Below are positions 34,239 through 42,507 of a stretch of 51,413 nucleotides of DNA, in pieces (within the stretch, counting starts at the first letter, position 1; every line of letters starts with the position of its first letter). The translations under genes were made by a program, and so were the position numbers. The stretch comes from Bacteroidia bacterium (GTDB lineage: Bacteria; Bacteroidota; Bacteroidia; Bacteroidales; Dysgonomonadaceae): positions 1 through 51,413 of the forward strand of contig JAUNUM010000006.1 in NCBI GenBank assembly GCA_030538215.1, in the 5' to 3' direction. The notes beneath the pieces were generated by a model. The model was not told the origin of the DNA. It did not search any database and saw only the letters and a program-made list of their open reading frames with translations.

Positions 34239-34317
34239 ATAAAAAAACAAAGGGTATCACTTAAAGTGACGCCTTCTGTTATTAATTCCCAAATCCAAAA
34301 TCCCAATTCGTAAATCC

Positions 34318-35835
34318 TTACTGGTGTTCTGTCCTCAACAAATCAATCACCGTTTTCACCGGATTGAACGTGCTAATAGGCACTTCCACGAAAATTGTGT
34401 TCCAATCGCTCATAGCGCCATTCCATAAACCGGGAAGTTCTAATGCTTTCAGTTCTTTTCCATTTTTGGATTTCTGCGAAATAAAACCGGTATTTTTATC
34501 CACATATTTTGTTAAATCGAATTTATCTCCCTTGTGATTTTTCACGCCACAAATCAAATCCACAGGATTGAAGTGCGAACCATGTTTAAAAGCATCAATA
34601 GCTTTTGTATCGTTTTTATCAATTTGTGAACTTTCAAGAATTTGTAACGAAGCTGTCCCGTCAGGATTTTCTACAATGAAAGGTCCACCACCCGGTTCAC
34701 CTACATTCTTGACCATACCACACACGCGGAAAGGACGATCAAGTTTCGAAATCAGATAATTTTTCAACTTCTCATCGTCCGAGAAAAATTTGTTGGAAGC
34801 AATACAAAGTTCATTTTCGGTAAACTTCAAAATCTCCTGTAATTTATTGCTGTTGCACTCTCCTGCGATCAGCTCTTTAAGATATTCAAATGCACGTTGT
34901 TGCATGACAACCAAAATTCCGGCAAGTAATTTTTTATAGTGTGCCTCATTTTCCTTCAATCGGTCAGGCACAACATTGTCAATATTCTTAATAAAAATAA
35001 TATCGGAGTCAATATCATTCAGGTTTTCAATTAATGCGCCGTGTCCGCCGGGACGAAAAAGCAATGCCCCATCATCTTCACGAAACGGATTATTATTCAT
35101 ATCTACCGCAATGGTGTCGGTACTTGGTTTTTGTACGCTGTAAGAAATCTTAAATTTCGCATCAAGCTTTAATTCGTAGCCCATTTTTCTAGCAGCAACC
35201 AATAATTCAAACAAATCTTTATGTTCTTCCGAAACAGTAAAATGGGTATCCACCATCCTTTCTTTATCTTTGGCGTAGTACGTTCCTTCGGTTAAATGTT
35301 CACCAACAGGTGTTCGATTTCCTTCGTCGTAATTATGAAACAAAAGCAAACCTTTGGGCAAATTCCCATAATTCATTCCTTCGGGCAGAAGTAAATTACG
35401 CACAATTGATTTATATTCTCCCAATTGCATCAATTCAGCAACACTCTTCTCAAAACTTTTCCTACAAGATTCACTCAATGCTTCATAAAAAGCAAATAGT
35501 TCTATATTATCAAAAAACTGTTTCTCAAACTGTGTTTTTGGCACATTATAGTCAGCATCAAGAAAAGCAAACAAATCTTTAAACATTCGACTTGCCGCAC
35601 CCGAAGCAGGAACAAATTTAGTGACTTTTTTATCGGTTTTCAAAAAATCCTGCCAAGCCGTCAGATATTCTTTCTCTTCGGCATTGGAAACACGTAAAAT
35701 CCCTTTTTCAACCGATGCCGCATCCACGATATTCAGAAATGGGAAGCCGTTTTTGAAATAATTCAATTGAGCATCAATTTGCTGTTGCGAAATATTTTTC
35801 TCCTGCAATAATGCTAAATCTTCCTTAGTAAACAT
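34318..35835 (-). CDS. DUF4301 family protein
   Basis: This is a cytosolic protein of a family largely confined to Bacteroidetes. The start is ATG 35835 (MFTKEDLALLQEKNIS); an in-frame TTG three codons earlier is less likely. Conserved stretches are KFVPASGAASRMFKDL (about residues 75-90), LPKGLLLFHNYDEGNRTPVGEHL (about 160-182), DNNPFREDDGALLFRPGGHGALI-like sequence around 240-265 and VCGMVKNVGEPGGGPFIVENPDG (about 366-388). The PASGAASRM and RPGGHGAL motifs look like phosphate or nucleotide-sugar binding loops, but the function is unknown. Length 505, typical. Confidence 0.88.
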   Translation of the reverse strand: MFTKEDLALLQEKNISQQQIDAQLNYFKNGFPFLNIVDAASVEKGILRVSNAEEKEYLTAWQDFLKTDKKVTKFVPASGAASRMFKDLFAFLDADYNVPKTQFEKQFFDNIELFAFYEALSESCRKSFEKSVAELMQLGEYKSIVRNLLLPEGMNYGNLPKGLLLFHNYDEGNRTPVGEHLTEGTYYAKDKERMVDTHFTVSEEHKDLFELLVAARKMGYELKLDAKFKISYSVQKPSTDTIAVDMNNNPFREDDGALLFRPGGHGALIENLNDIDSDIIFIKNIDNVVPDRLKENEAHYKKLLAGILVVMQQRAFEYLKELIAGECNSNKLQEILKFTENELCIASNKFFSDDEKLKNYLISKLDRPFRVCGMVKNVGEPGGGPFIVENPDGTASLQILESSQIDKNDTKAIDAFKHGSHFNPVDLICGVKNHKGDKFDLTKYVDKNTGFISQKSKNGKELKALELPGLWNGAMSDWNTIFVEVPISTFNPVKTVIDLLRTEHQ

Positions 35836-35946
35836 AATTCTCAAATTATTTTAGTTATTATTTTCGATTTTCAAACTTTTATGGAGACACTTCAAAGGTA
35901 ACGAAAAACTTTATACGTATATCAAAACTTCAATGAAAAAATTAGC

Positions 35947-35996
35947 GACAATCTGTCAGTTTATTCATGAATCTTATTTTTTGGCACAACATTTGA
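35947..35996 (+). promoter_or_regulatory. Candidate sigma-54-like promoter and upstream site of dnaK
   Basis: TTGGCAC at 35981-35987 followed after five bases by TTTGA gives GG-N10-GA, close to the sigma-54 -24/-12 pattern (GG-N10-GC). An inverted repeat GACA-ATC-TGTC at 35947-35957 lies just upstream, where an activator would bind. The predicted start would leave a leader of about 45 bases before dnaK. This is a pattern match only; a normal TTG / TAnnTTTG promoter is a weak alternative. Confidence 0.3.
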
Positions 35997-36053
35997 AAAT
36001 ATAATTTGTACAGACAAAAAAGAGAAAATTAATCAATTAAAACATATAAAAAT

Positions 36054-37967
36054 ATGGGAAAAATAATAGGAATAGACTTAGGAACCACAAACTCCTGCGT
36101 TTCTGTGATGGAGGGTAATGAGCCGGTTGTGATCCCTAATAACGAAGGAAAGCGTACTACACCATCGGTTGTTGCCTTTGTAGAAAACGGAGAACGAAAA
36201 GTAGGAGACCCCGCCAAACGTCAGGCAATTACCAATCCTCAAAATACCGTTTACTCCATAAAAACCTTTATGGGTGAAACATACGATCAGGTGCAGAAAG
36301 AAATAACACGCGTTCCGTATAAAGTAGCAAAAGGCGATAACAATACACCGCGTGTTGATATCAACGGACAATTATATTCTCCGCAGGAGATTTCGGCTAT
36401 CATACTTCAGAAGATGAAACAAACTGCCGAAGACTATCTGGGACAAACCGTTAACGAAGCCGTTATTACCGTACCCGCGTATTTTAGTGATGCGCAACGT
36501 CAAGCAACAAAAGAAGCCGGAGAAATTGCCGGACTGAATGTTCGCCGTATCGTGAACGAACCTACTGCCGCCGCTTTGGCTTACGGTTTGGACAAACAAC
36601 ATAAAGATTCTAAAATTGCCGTTTTTGACCTTGGTGGTGGAACATTCGATATTTCAATTCTGGAATTGGGTGATGGCGTTTTCGAAGTAAAATCAACAAA
36701 CGGTGATACGCACTTGGGTGGAGATGATTTTGACCACAAAATTATCGACTGGCTTGCCGAAGAGTTTTTGAAAGACGAAGGTCTCGATCTCCGCAAAGAC
36801 CCCATGGCTTTGCAACGTTTAAAAGAAGCAGCCGAAAAAGCAAAAATTGAACTTTCAAGCACCACAAGCACCGAAATCAATTTGCCGTATATTATGCCGG
36901 TAAACGGAATTCCAAAACACTTGGTGAAAACGCTTACACGTGCGAAATTCGAACAGTTGATTGACAATTTACTGCAAAAATGTGTTGCGCCGTGTCAAAC
37001 AGCAATGAAAGATGCCGGACTGAATAATTCGGATATTGACGAAGTGATTCTGGTGGGTGGTTCAACGCGTATTCCGGCCGTTCAAACATTAGTTGAAAAA
37101 ATGTTCGGAAAATCACCACACAAAGGCGTAAATCCCGACGAAGTTGTAGCCATTGGCGCAGCCATTCAGGGTGCTGTTCTTACCGGAGAAGTAAAAGATG
37201 TGTTGTTGTTAGACGTAACTCCGCTGTCATTAGGTATTGAAACATTGGGTGGCGTGATGACAAAACTTATCGATGCAAACACAACCATTCCAACCAAAAA
37301 GAGTGAAACATTCTCTACAGCGACAGATAATCAGCCTTCGGTTCAAATCAATGTATTGCAAGGCGAACGCCCGATGGCCACTCACAATAAACAAATAGGC
37401 GTATTCAACTTAGACGGAATTCCACCTGCACCGCGTGGCGTTCCGCAAATTGAGGTAACATTCGATATTGATGCCAACGGAATTCTTAACGTATCGGCAA
37501 AAGATAAAGCAACCGGAAAAGAGCAAAAAATCCGTATCGAAGCCTCTTCCGGATTGAGCGACGATGAAATCAAGCGCATGAAAGAAGAAGCTGCCGTTAA
37601 CGCCGAAGCCGACAAGAAGGAAAAAGAGCGTATCGACAAATTGAATCAAGCCGACTCAACTATTTTCCAAACCGAAAAACAATTGCAAGAGTTTGGTGAT
37701 AAGATTCCTGCTGATAAAAAAGCGCCTATTGAAGCTGCACTCGAAAAACTGAAAGAAGCTCACAAAGCACAGGATATATCGGGTATCGATGCCGCTATGG
37801 TAGAAGTAAACACCGCTTTTCAAGCTGCTTCGCAAGACATGTACAACGTGGCTAACACACAAGGTGGCGGCGATCCATTCGCCGGAGCCGACGGTCAGCA
37901 AACTGCTCAAAACGACTCCAAACCTGCCGATGATGTTACGGATGTGGATTTTGAAGAAGTGAAGTAA
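36054..37967 (+). CDS. dnaK: Molecular chaperone DnaK (Hsp70)
   Basis: This is the cytosolic ATP-driven Hsp70. The nucleotide-binding domain starts [16 protein letters not shown] and has the signatures IFDLGGGT-like [12 protein letters not shown] (about 194-205) and [14 protein letters not shown] (about 333-346). The substrate-binding domain (about 390-505) carries [14 protein letters not shown], followed by a helical lid and the conserved acidic end [11 protein letters not shown]. Length 637, normal. It stands alone between the DUF4301 gene (divergent) and the accessory island. Its last 19 bases, including the TAA stop, recur exactly at 49466-49484, suggesting that the island was inserted at the 3' end of this gene without disrupting the protein. 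Confidence 0.98.
   Translation: MGKIIGIDLGTTNSCVSVMEGNEPVVIPNNEGKRTTPSVVAFVENGERKVGDPAKRQAITNPQNTVYSIKTFMGETYDQVQKEITRVPYKVAKGDNNTPRVDINGQLYSPQEISAIILQKMKQTAEDYLGQTVNEAVITVPAYFSDAQRQATKEAGEIAGLNVRRIVNEPTAAALAYGLDKQHKDSKIAVFDLGGGTFDISILELGDGVFEVKSTNGDTHLGGDDFDHKIIDWLAEEFLKDEGLDLRKDPMALQRLKEAAEKAKIELSSTTSTEINLPYIMPVNGIPKHLVKTLTRAKFEQLIDNLLQKCVAPCQTAMKDAGLNNSDIDEVILVGGSTRIPAVQTLVEKMFGKSPHKGVNPDEVVAIGAAIQGAVLTGEVKDVLLLDVTPLSLGIETLGGVMTKLIDANTTIPTKKSETFSTATDNQPSVQINVLQGERPMATHNKQIGVFNLDGIPPAPRGVPQIEVTFDIDANGILNVSAKDKATGKEQKIRIEASSGLSDDEIKRMKEEAAVNAEADKKEKERIDKLNQADSTIFQTEKQLQEFGDKIPADKKAPIEAALEKLKEAHKAQDISGIDAAMVEVNTAFQAASQDMYNVANTQGGGDPFAGADGQQTAQNDSKPADDVTDVDFEEVK
37949..37967 (+). repeat. Left copy of the 19-bp direct repeat (dnaK 3' end; att-like)
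   Basis: TTTTGAAGAAGTGAAGTAA is the last 19 bases of dnaK, including the stop. An identical copy in the same orientation lies 11.5 kb away at 49466-49484. Everything between is accessory in character. This is the pattern left by site-specific insertion into a gene's 3' end. Confidence 0.65.
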
Positions 37968-37998
37968 AATAGCATCACAAACGATAAGCAATAATTAT

Positions 37999-38031
37999 AA
38001 ATAGCGGTATAACAATGTTTTACCGCTATTT
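37999..38031 (+). terminator. Intrinsic terminator downstream of dnaK
   Basis: AAATAGCGGTA (37999-38009) pairs with TACCGCTATTT (38021-38031) around an 11-base loop and is followed by a T-rich run. It lies just inside the left repeat. A second strong terminator lies just outside the right repeat (49531-49569), which may be the ancestral dnaK terminator. Confidence 0.75.
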
Positions 38032-38057
38032 TTATTTTTAAAATAATTTTATTAATA

Positions 38058-38276
38058 GTGCTTTTTAATCAATTAAAAACATTAACATCCTTGGATTTAT
38101 TCCACTTCGGATGGAATATCTGGAAATACCTGAATGTAAGCAAACAGGACGATACTGCCCTGTTTCTTAAAAAAGTCTTTGCCCACAACCTAAACGATAT
38201 TGAACCCGACAGCATCAAAAGCCACTTGAAAGATGACCCGAAGAAAGGAAGGATTTTGGTGTGGGAGAGGGGGTGA
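38058..38276 (+). CDS. Hypothetical protein, 72 residues, GTG start
   Basis: This is a short ORF opened by GTG, with protein-like composition: a hydrophobic/aromatic N-terminal half (LFHFGWNIWKYLNVSKQDD) and a basic/acidic C-terminal half. I do not recognise it. It may be a remnant of a larger gene at the left edge of the island, as it has no ATG and begins 27 bases after the dnaK terminator. Confidence 0.35.
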   Translation: MLFNQLKTLTSLDLFHFGWNIWKYLNVSKQDDTALFLKKVFAHNLNDIEPDSIKSHLKDDPKKGRILVWERG

Positions 38277-38437
38277 GTTAATTATATTGAGTGTTCAGTG
38301 ACAATGAACAAGCAATTTTAGTGAACAATAGAGATATTTCAATTTCTATGAAGCCGTTTTCGCCGGTAGTCGGATAAAATTTTATATTTTTGTAGGAGAT
38401 AGAAATTCACACCCGATTTTCATATTTTTTCAACCCA

Positions 38438-38713
38438 ATGAACGAAGGTAATTTTAAAGATATTGTAGATGCCATTCGTGACTTTCAGGAAAGGCTAAAA
38501 TCACATTTGCCTGCGATGGAGGCAGAGATTGAGCAAATTATCACATCTCAAAGCAAAGATGCAAATACGATTGAGAATTATCTTGATACACTTTTGTCGC
38601 TAACGGCACACGGTGTAGGTGATGAATTGTTTGGCAAACTCCTGGATTACTACAAAACGGTGAATAGCATTGGTGCGAAGTTTTATTGGGAAGAATATGA
38701 AAATATGGAGTGA
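38438..38713 (+). CDS. Hypothetical 91-residue protein heading the defence operon
   Basis: A small acidic, mostly helical protein (residues about 5-80 in heptad-like helices; ends GAKFYWEEYENME). No family recognised. A TATTTTTG -7-like box lies at 38385-38392, 53 bases before the start, and the methyltransferase gene follows after a 123-base leader with two palindromes. The position ahead of a DNA methyltransferase suggests a regulator or accessory subunit, but nothing in the sequence proves it. Confidence 0.6.
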   Translation: MNEGNFKDIVDAIRDFQERLKSHLPAMEAEIEQIITSQSKDANTIENYLDTLLSLTAHGVGDELFGKLLDYYKTVNSIGAKFYWEEYENME

Positions 38714-38733
38714 GGAGCTCATTGCAGTTAGAA

Positions 38734-38761
38734 GTACATTGCGGTTAAAACCGCATTGTGC
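38734..38761. repeat. Island hairpin repeat H1
   Basis: GTACATTGCGGTT pairs with AACCGCATTGTGC around a two-base loop, followed by GTAAAAGAAAA. It is 20 bases past the 91-residue gene. The same hairpin-plus-GTAAA design occurs after the methyltransferase (41482) and after the HEPN gene (42297). Confidence 0.8.
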
Positions 38762-38784
38762 GTAAAAGAAAAGAACAACTGCCG

Positions 38785-38812
38785 ACAATGCGGATTACAA
38801 CCGCAATGCCGT
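38785..38812. repeat. Diverged copy of the island hairpin repeat (H1b)
   Basis: AATGCGG and CCGCAAT arms around ATTACAA, then GCCGTGTAAAAC, form a shorter, decayed relative of H1. It lies between H1 and the methyltransferase start codon. Confidence 0.5.
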
Positions 38813-38836
38813 GTAAAACAATACAAAGAAACTTTT

Positions 38837-41482
38837 ATGGCATCTTTCAACTACAAAGAAGTAGAGCAAAAACTACAAAAACTCAAAGAAATCACCAATC
38901 CGGAAGAAATCGGCTACCGACTGCTTTCGGCTTTTGGAACCAGTGATACGTACATTAATCGCTATAAATCGGGAAAAGGAAATTTTGCTAAAAATGGCGG
39001 AATTTTACTCAAAAAAGGTCTGGCATTTCAAGCTGTTCCTACGCTGATGCTGACAGAAACTCTGGAAGCGATGAAAACCGATGACGACATAACCAAGCAA
39101 AAAGCCCGACTGCTTGTAGTAAGCGATGGCAAAACCGTTTTGGGATATGACCCTAAATTTGATGAAAGCTACGAAAACAGCATCGAAAAACTGTGGTTGG
39201 ATTTTCATTTTTTCACACCGTTAAGTCCGGGAAGCGATAAAAACATCATAATTAAAGAAAACCCTGCCGATGTGAAAGCCGCCGAGAAAATGGCAAAACT
39301 TCACAACGAAATACGGCGATACAACGAGTACGCATCCGATGCCGATTTGCACGACCTGAACGTGTTTATGACGCGCCTGTTGTTCTGTTTCTTTGCTGAA
39401 GATACCGGAATTTTTGAACAAGGCATTTTCACTGATTTTATCCGAAACTACACCTTGGATGACGGCAGCAATTTGAGCGAAGCGTTGGACGAAGCTTTCA
39501 ACGTGATGGACGAACCCCTGCGTGTGGGAAAAACCAGAATGTTCGCCCAATTTCCGTACGTAAACGGTGGGCTTTTTCACTCGCGGATTAGCATACCTAA
39601 AATGGGGATGCGCGCCCGACGCATTTTACTGGAATGCAGTGAGCTGAATTGGGGCGACATCAACCCCGATATTTTTGGCTCGATGATGCAGGCAGTGGTT
39701 ACGCCCGAACTGCGTGGCGGATTAGGGATGCACTACACCAGCGTGCCCAATATTATGAAAGTAATACAACCGCTTTTCTTGGACGAATTGGAAGAAGCTT
39801 TTATCACGGCATCCGACAGCCCGAAAAAATTGGATGCACTGCTTATCCGCATTTCTAAAATAAAATTCTTTGACCCGGCTTGCGGAAGCGGAAACTTTCT
39901 GATTATTACCTACAAAGAACTTCGGCGGTTGGAAATACGCATCTGGCTGCGGATAGCCGAACTTACGGGACTACGCATACTGCCCTTTACCAATATATCC
40001 ATCAGCCAGTTTTACGGCATTGAGATTGACAGCTTCGCACACGAATTGGCGATGCTTTCGCTTTGGCTTGCGGAGCATCAGATGAATGCCGAGTTTACAC
40101 GAAAATTCTCGGAAGTAAAGATTGATGCCCTACCGCTCAAAAATATCGTAACCATCGTTCAGGGCAATGCCTGCCGGGTGGATTGGAATGAAGTCTGCCC
40201 ACACACAGCAGATGAAGAAGTGTATGTGTTTGGAAATCCGCCGTATTTGGGAGCTAGATTACAAAGTGAATTACAGAAAGAAGATATTGCTTTTGCTCTT
40301 TCAGACATAAAGGGTTTTAATAATCTTGACTATATCTCTATCTGGTTTTATTTAGGTGCAAAATACATTGAAAAATCAAATGCAAAATATGCTTTTGTTT
40401 CTACAAATTCTATTTGTCAAGGTGAGCAAGTTGGAATTTTATGGCACCCGATTTTTGATTTGGGATTAGAAATCAATTTTGCCCATTTATCCTTTAAATG
40501 GACAAATAACGCCAAATATAACGCAGGAGTTACGTGTGTAGTTATTGGAGTTTCAACTATTTCGAAAAACAAAAAACGCTTGTATTCCGAAAATAAAGTT
40601 GAGATTGTAGATGTGATTAATGCATATCTCACAAAAGGGAGCAATACGATTGTAAAAGCCCGAAGTAAATCAATATCGAAATTTCCTGTCCTTTCATTTG
40701 GAAGTATGCCCAATGATGGTGGTGCTTTACTTTTAGATAGATATGAAAAAGATGAATTGCTAAATGCACATCCCGAAGCATCCGTTTTTATTAAGAAATT
40801 TCTCGGCTCACAAGAATTTATTAGAGGAGAAGAAAGATACTGTCTGTGGATTGAAGATGCAAATCAACAATTGGCAAATAGCATTGAGCCAATCGTCAAA
40901 AGAATTGATAAAGTTTATAATAGCAGAGTGGAGAGTAAGCGTAAGCCTACACAAGCATTAGCGCAATTTCCATATCGTTTTGGAGAAATAAGGTATAAAC
41001 CAACCGATGCAATCATCATTCCTCGTGTTTCATCGGAGCGTAGAGAATATATTCCAATTGGATTTTTAGATAAAAATATTGTCGTTTCCGACTCTGCCTT
41101 TGCTCTATACGATGCCGAAATGTGGCTGTTTGGTATTCTTACGTCAAAAATTCACAATGCTTGGGTTAGAGCCGTTGGAGGAAGATTGAAAACAGATATG
41201 AGGTATTCAGCATCTCTTTGTTACAACACTTTCCCTTTTCCCAAACTATCCGAAGCCAAGAAAAAAGAGATAGAAGCATTAGCCGAAGAGGTGCTTATGG
41301 TGCGTGAAAACCACACCGAGAAAACGCTTGCCGAAATGTATGATCCGGACAAAATGCCCCAAGACCTGCGCGAAGCACACCACACGCTGGATTTGGCGGT
41401 AGATAGTTGTTACCCCAGTGCACCTTTCGCCAGCGATGAAGAACGGTTGGAAGTGCTGTTTAAGATGTATGAGAAGATGTAG
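38837..41482 (+). CDS. MmeI/DnmA-like DNA adenine methyltransferase
   Basis: This is a predicted N6-adenine DNA methyltransferase for a non-palindromic site. SAM motif I is FDPACGSGNFL (Asp346 onward) and the catalytic motif IV is Asn467-Pro-Pro-Tyr470. A helical spacer (about 150-330) precedes the methyltransferase domain, and a target-recognition region (about 475-795) follows. The N-terminal region lacks a clear nuclease motif, so restriction must come from other proteins. The start is ATG 38837; a TTG at 38756 would translate through hairpin H1. Length 881. The target-recognition part is much more AT-rich than the flanks. The layout recalls yeeA(dnmA)-yeeB-yeeC of Bacillus subtilis (from memory). 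Confidence 0.85.
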   Translation: MASFNYKEVEQKLQKLKEITNPEEIGYRLLSAFGTSDTYINRYKSGKGNFAKNGGILLKKGLAFQAVPTLMLTETLEAMKTDDDITKQKARLLVVSDGKTVLGYDPKFDESYENSIEKLWLDFHFFTPLSPGSDKNIIIKENPADVKAAEKMAKLHNEIRRYNEYASDADLHDLNVFMTRLLFCFFAEDTGIFEQGIFTDFIRNYTLDDGSNLSEALDEAFNVMDEPLRVGKTRMFAQFPYVNGGLFHSRISIPKMGMRARRILLECSELNWGDINPDIFGSMMQAVVTPELRGGLGMHYTSVPNIMKVIQPLFLDELEEAFITASDSPKKLDALLIRISKIKFFDPACGSGNFLIITYKELRRLEIRIWLRIAELTGLRILPFTNISISQFYGIEIDSFAHELAMLSLWLAEHQMNAEFTRKFSEVKIDALPLKNIVTIVQGNACRVDWNEVCPHTADEEVYVFGNPPYLGARLQSELQKEDIAFALSDIKGFNNLDYISIWFYLGAKYIEKSNAKYAFVSTNSICQGEQVGILWHPIFDLGLEINFAHLSFKWTNNAKYNAGVTCVVIGVSTISKNKKRLYSENKVEIVDVINAYLTKGSNTIVKARSKSISKFPVLSFGSMPNDGGALLLDRYEKDELLNAHPEASVFIKKFLGSQEFIRGEERYCLWIEDANQQLANSIEPIVKRIDKVYNSRVESKRKPTQALAQFPYRFGEIRYKPTDAIIIPRVSSERREYIPIGFLDKNIVVSDSAFALYDAEMWLFGILTSKIHNAWVRAVGGRLKTDMRYSASLCYNTFPFPKLSEAKKKEIEALAEEVLMVRENHTEKTLAEMYDPDKMPQDLREAHHTLDLAVDSCYPSAPFASDEERLEVLFKMYEKM

Positions 41483-41510
41483 CACATTGCCGTTACAAAC
41501 GGCATTGTGC
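41482..41510. repeat. Island hairpin repeat H2
   Basis: GCACATTGCCGTT pairs with AACGGCATTGTGC (one mismatch, loop ACA), followed by GTAAAAAAGG. It begins on the last base of the methyltransferase stop codon and precedes the HEPN gene by 20 bases. Confidence 0.85.
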
Positions 41511-41529
41511 GTAAAAAAGGATTAAAAAT

Positions 41530-42267
41530 ATGATATTAAAGAGAAAAAACTTTACTTACCCAACAAAAGAAGAAGTTGATATAGTCTATAAAACACTGCC
41601 TAAGTTAGAGTGTTTTGGATTTAATTTCAATGAAACGATTACGATTTGGGGAGACGAGAAGCTTTCTTTGGAGCAAATAACTCGAATTGATAATTTAAAA
41701 TATTGGGATATTTGTTTAAGTAACAAACTAAGTAAAACTCGGAGTTCTTATGAGTATCTTATAGTCCATTTCAATCGAGGAGTATGTGAAGATTTGAAAT
41801 CAGATGATGAGCTTACCATTATAAATACAGCTCAATTTGAGTATTATGCTGAAGTTTTTTATTACTTTTATTTTTCATCGTTGGACATCTTGGCACAAAT
41901 TGTAAGTTTGTATTTTGACCCATTAGCAGATGAAAACAGAACAGCATTTAACTGTGTTTTTTCAAAAAAACACACATTTTCTGATAATCTTTTGTTCTCG
42001 ACATATCAGAAATTAAATAAAGCCAGAGATTATCGCCACGCTTTTACACACAGATTTACACCGCTTCTCAATGATAGTCGTTCAAGAATAATCGTTTCAG
42101 GAGAAAAAAAATATCTCGGTATTGGCGTAGAACAAAAATTAGATTATCAAGATGCTATAGATAATTCATCAGAGGCATTAAATATATTGTCCGATTTATT
42201 GAAAGAAATAAAAGCATTTATGGTAAATGACACAGAAAATAATAAATATTTATTTGAAGATATATGA
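41530..42267 (+). CDS. HEPN-domain protein (Cthe_2314-like), candidate RNase
   Basis: This 245-residue protein appears to be a HEPN helical bundle. The signature R-x4-H is Arg169...His174 (in RDYRHAFTH), the arrangement used by HEPN ribonucleases, after a long helix SSLDILAQIVSLYF (about 116-129). HEPN proteins often act as abortive-infection RNases or as toxins. It resembles the Cthe_2314 HEPN family in layout (tentative). The gene is markedly AT-rich (about 14 G+C in the 60-base row at 41821). It is inserted between the methyltransferase and helicase genes, each side carrying a copy of the same hairpin, so it looks like a cassette. Confidence 0.7.
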   Translation: MILKRKNFTYPTKEEVDIVYKTLPKLECFGFNFNETITIWGDEKLSLEQITRIDNLKYWDICLSNKLSKTRSSYEYLIVHFNRGVCEDLKSDDELTIINTAQFEYYAEVFYYFYFSSLDILAQIVSLYFDPLADENRTAFNCVFSKKHTFSDNLLFSTYQKLNKARDYRHAFTHRFTPLLNDSRSRIIVSGEKKYLGIGVEQKLDYQDAIDNSSEALNILSDLLKEIKAFMVNDTENNKYLFEDI

Positions 42268-42296
42268 GATTTTCTGAATTACTTTGCCTTTTGTTT

Positions 42297-42325
42297 GTAC
42301 AATGCCGTTTGGAACGGCATTGTAC
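42297..42325. repeat. Island hairpin repeat H3
   Basis: GTACAATGCCGTT and AACGGCATTGTAC form a perfect 13-bp stem with loop TGG, followed by GTAAAGAAAAAT. It is 30 bases past the HEPN stop codon. The arms are nearly identical to H2, so the HEPN gene is bracketed by two copies. Confidence 0.85.
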
Positions 42326-42428
42326 GTAAAGAAAAATATTTTAGCAAATTCATTTAACTTAATTGGAAAATAATAAATGAACCTCTTGTTTTATGTAAAT
42401 GTAAGTGATTGAAAAAGTTTAAGTTGAA

Positions 42429-42460
42429 TTTTGCTCACCTTATAAATGAGGCGAGCAAAA
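42429..42460 (+). terminator. Hairpin in the HEPN-helicase interval
   Basis: TTTTGCTC (42429-42436) and GAGCAAAA (42453-42460), with a CCT/AGG inner pair, make a stem in the 240-base gap before the helicase gene. It lacks a T-run and so may be an attenuator or operator and not a true terminator. The gap shows no ORF. Confidence 0.35.
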
Positions 42461-42507
42461 CGACATAAATAAAATAATTATTTGAAGAATAAACATACAC
42501 AAACAAT

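Noticed and set aside
38756-38836. An earlier (TTG) start for the DNA methyltransferase adding 27 residues
   Set aside because: It would begin inside hairpin H1 and translate H1b; ATG 38837 opens a normal family N-terminus.
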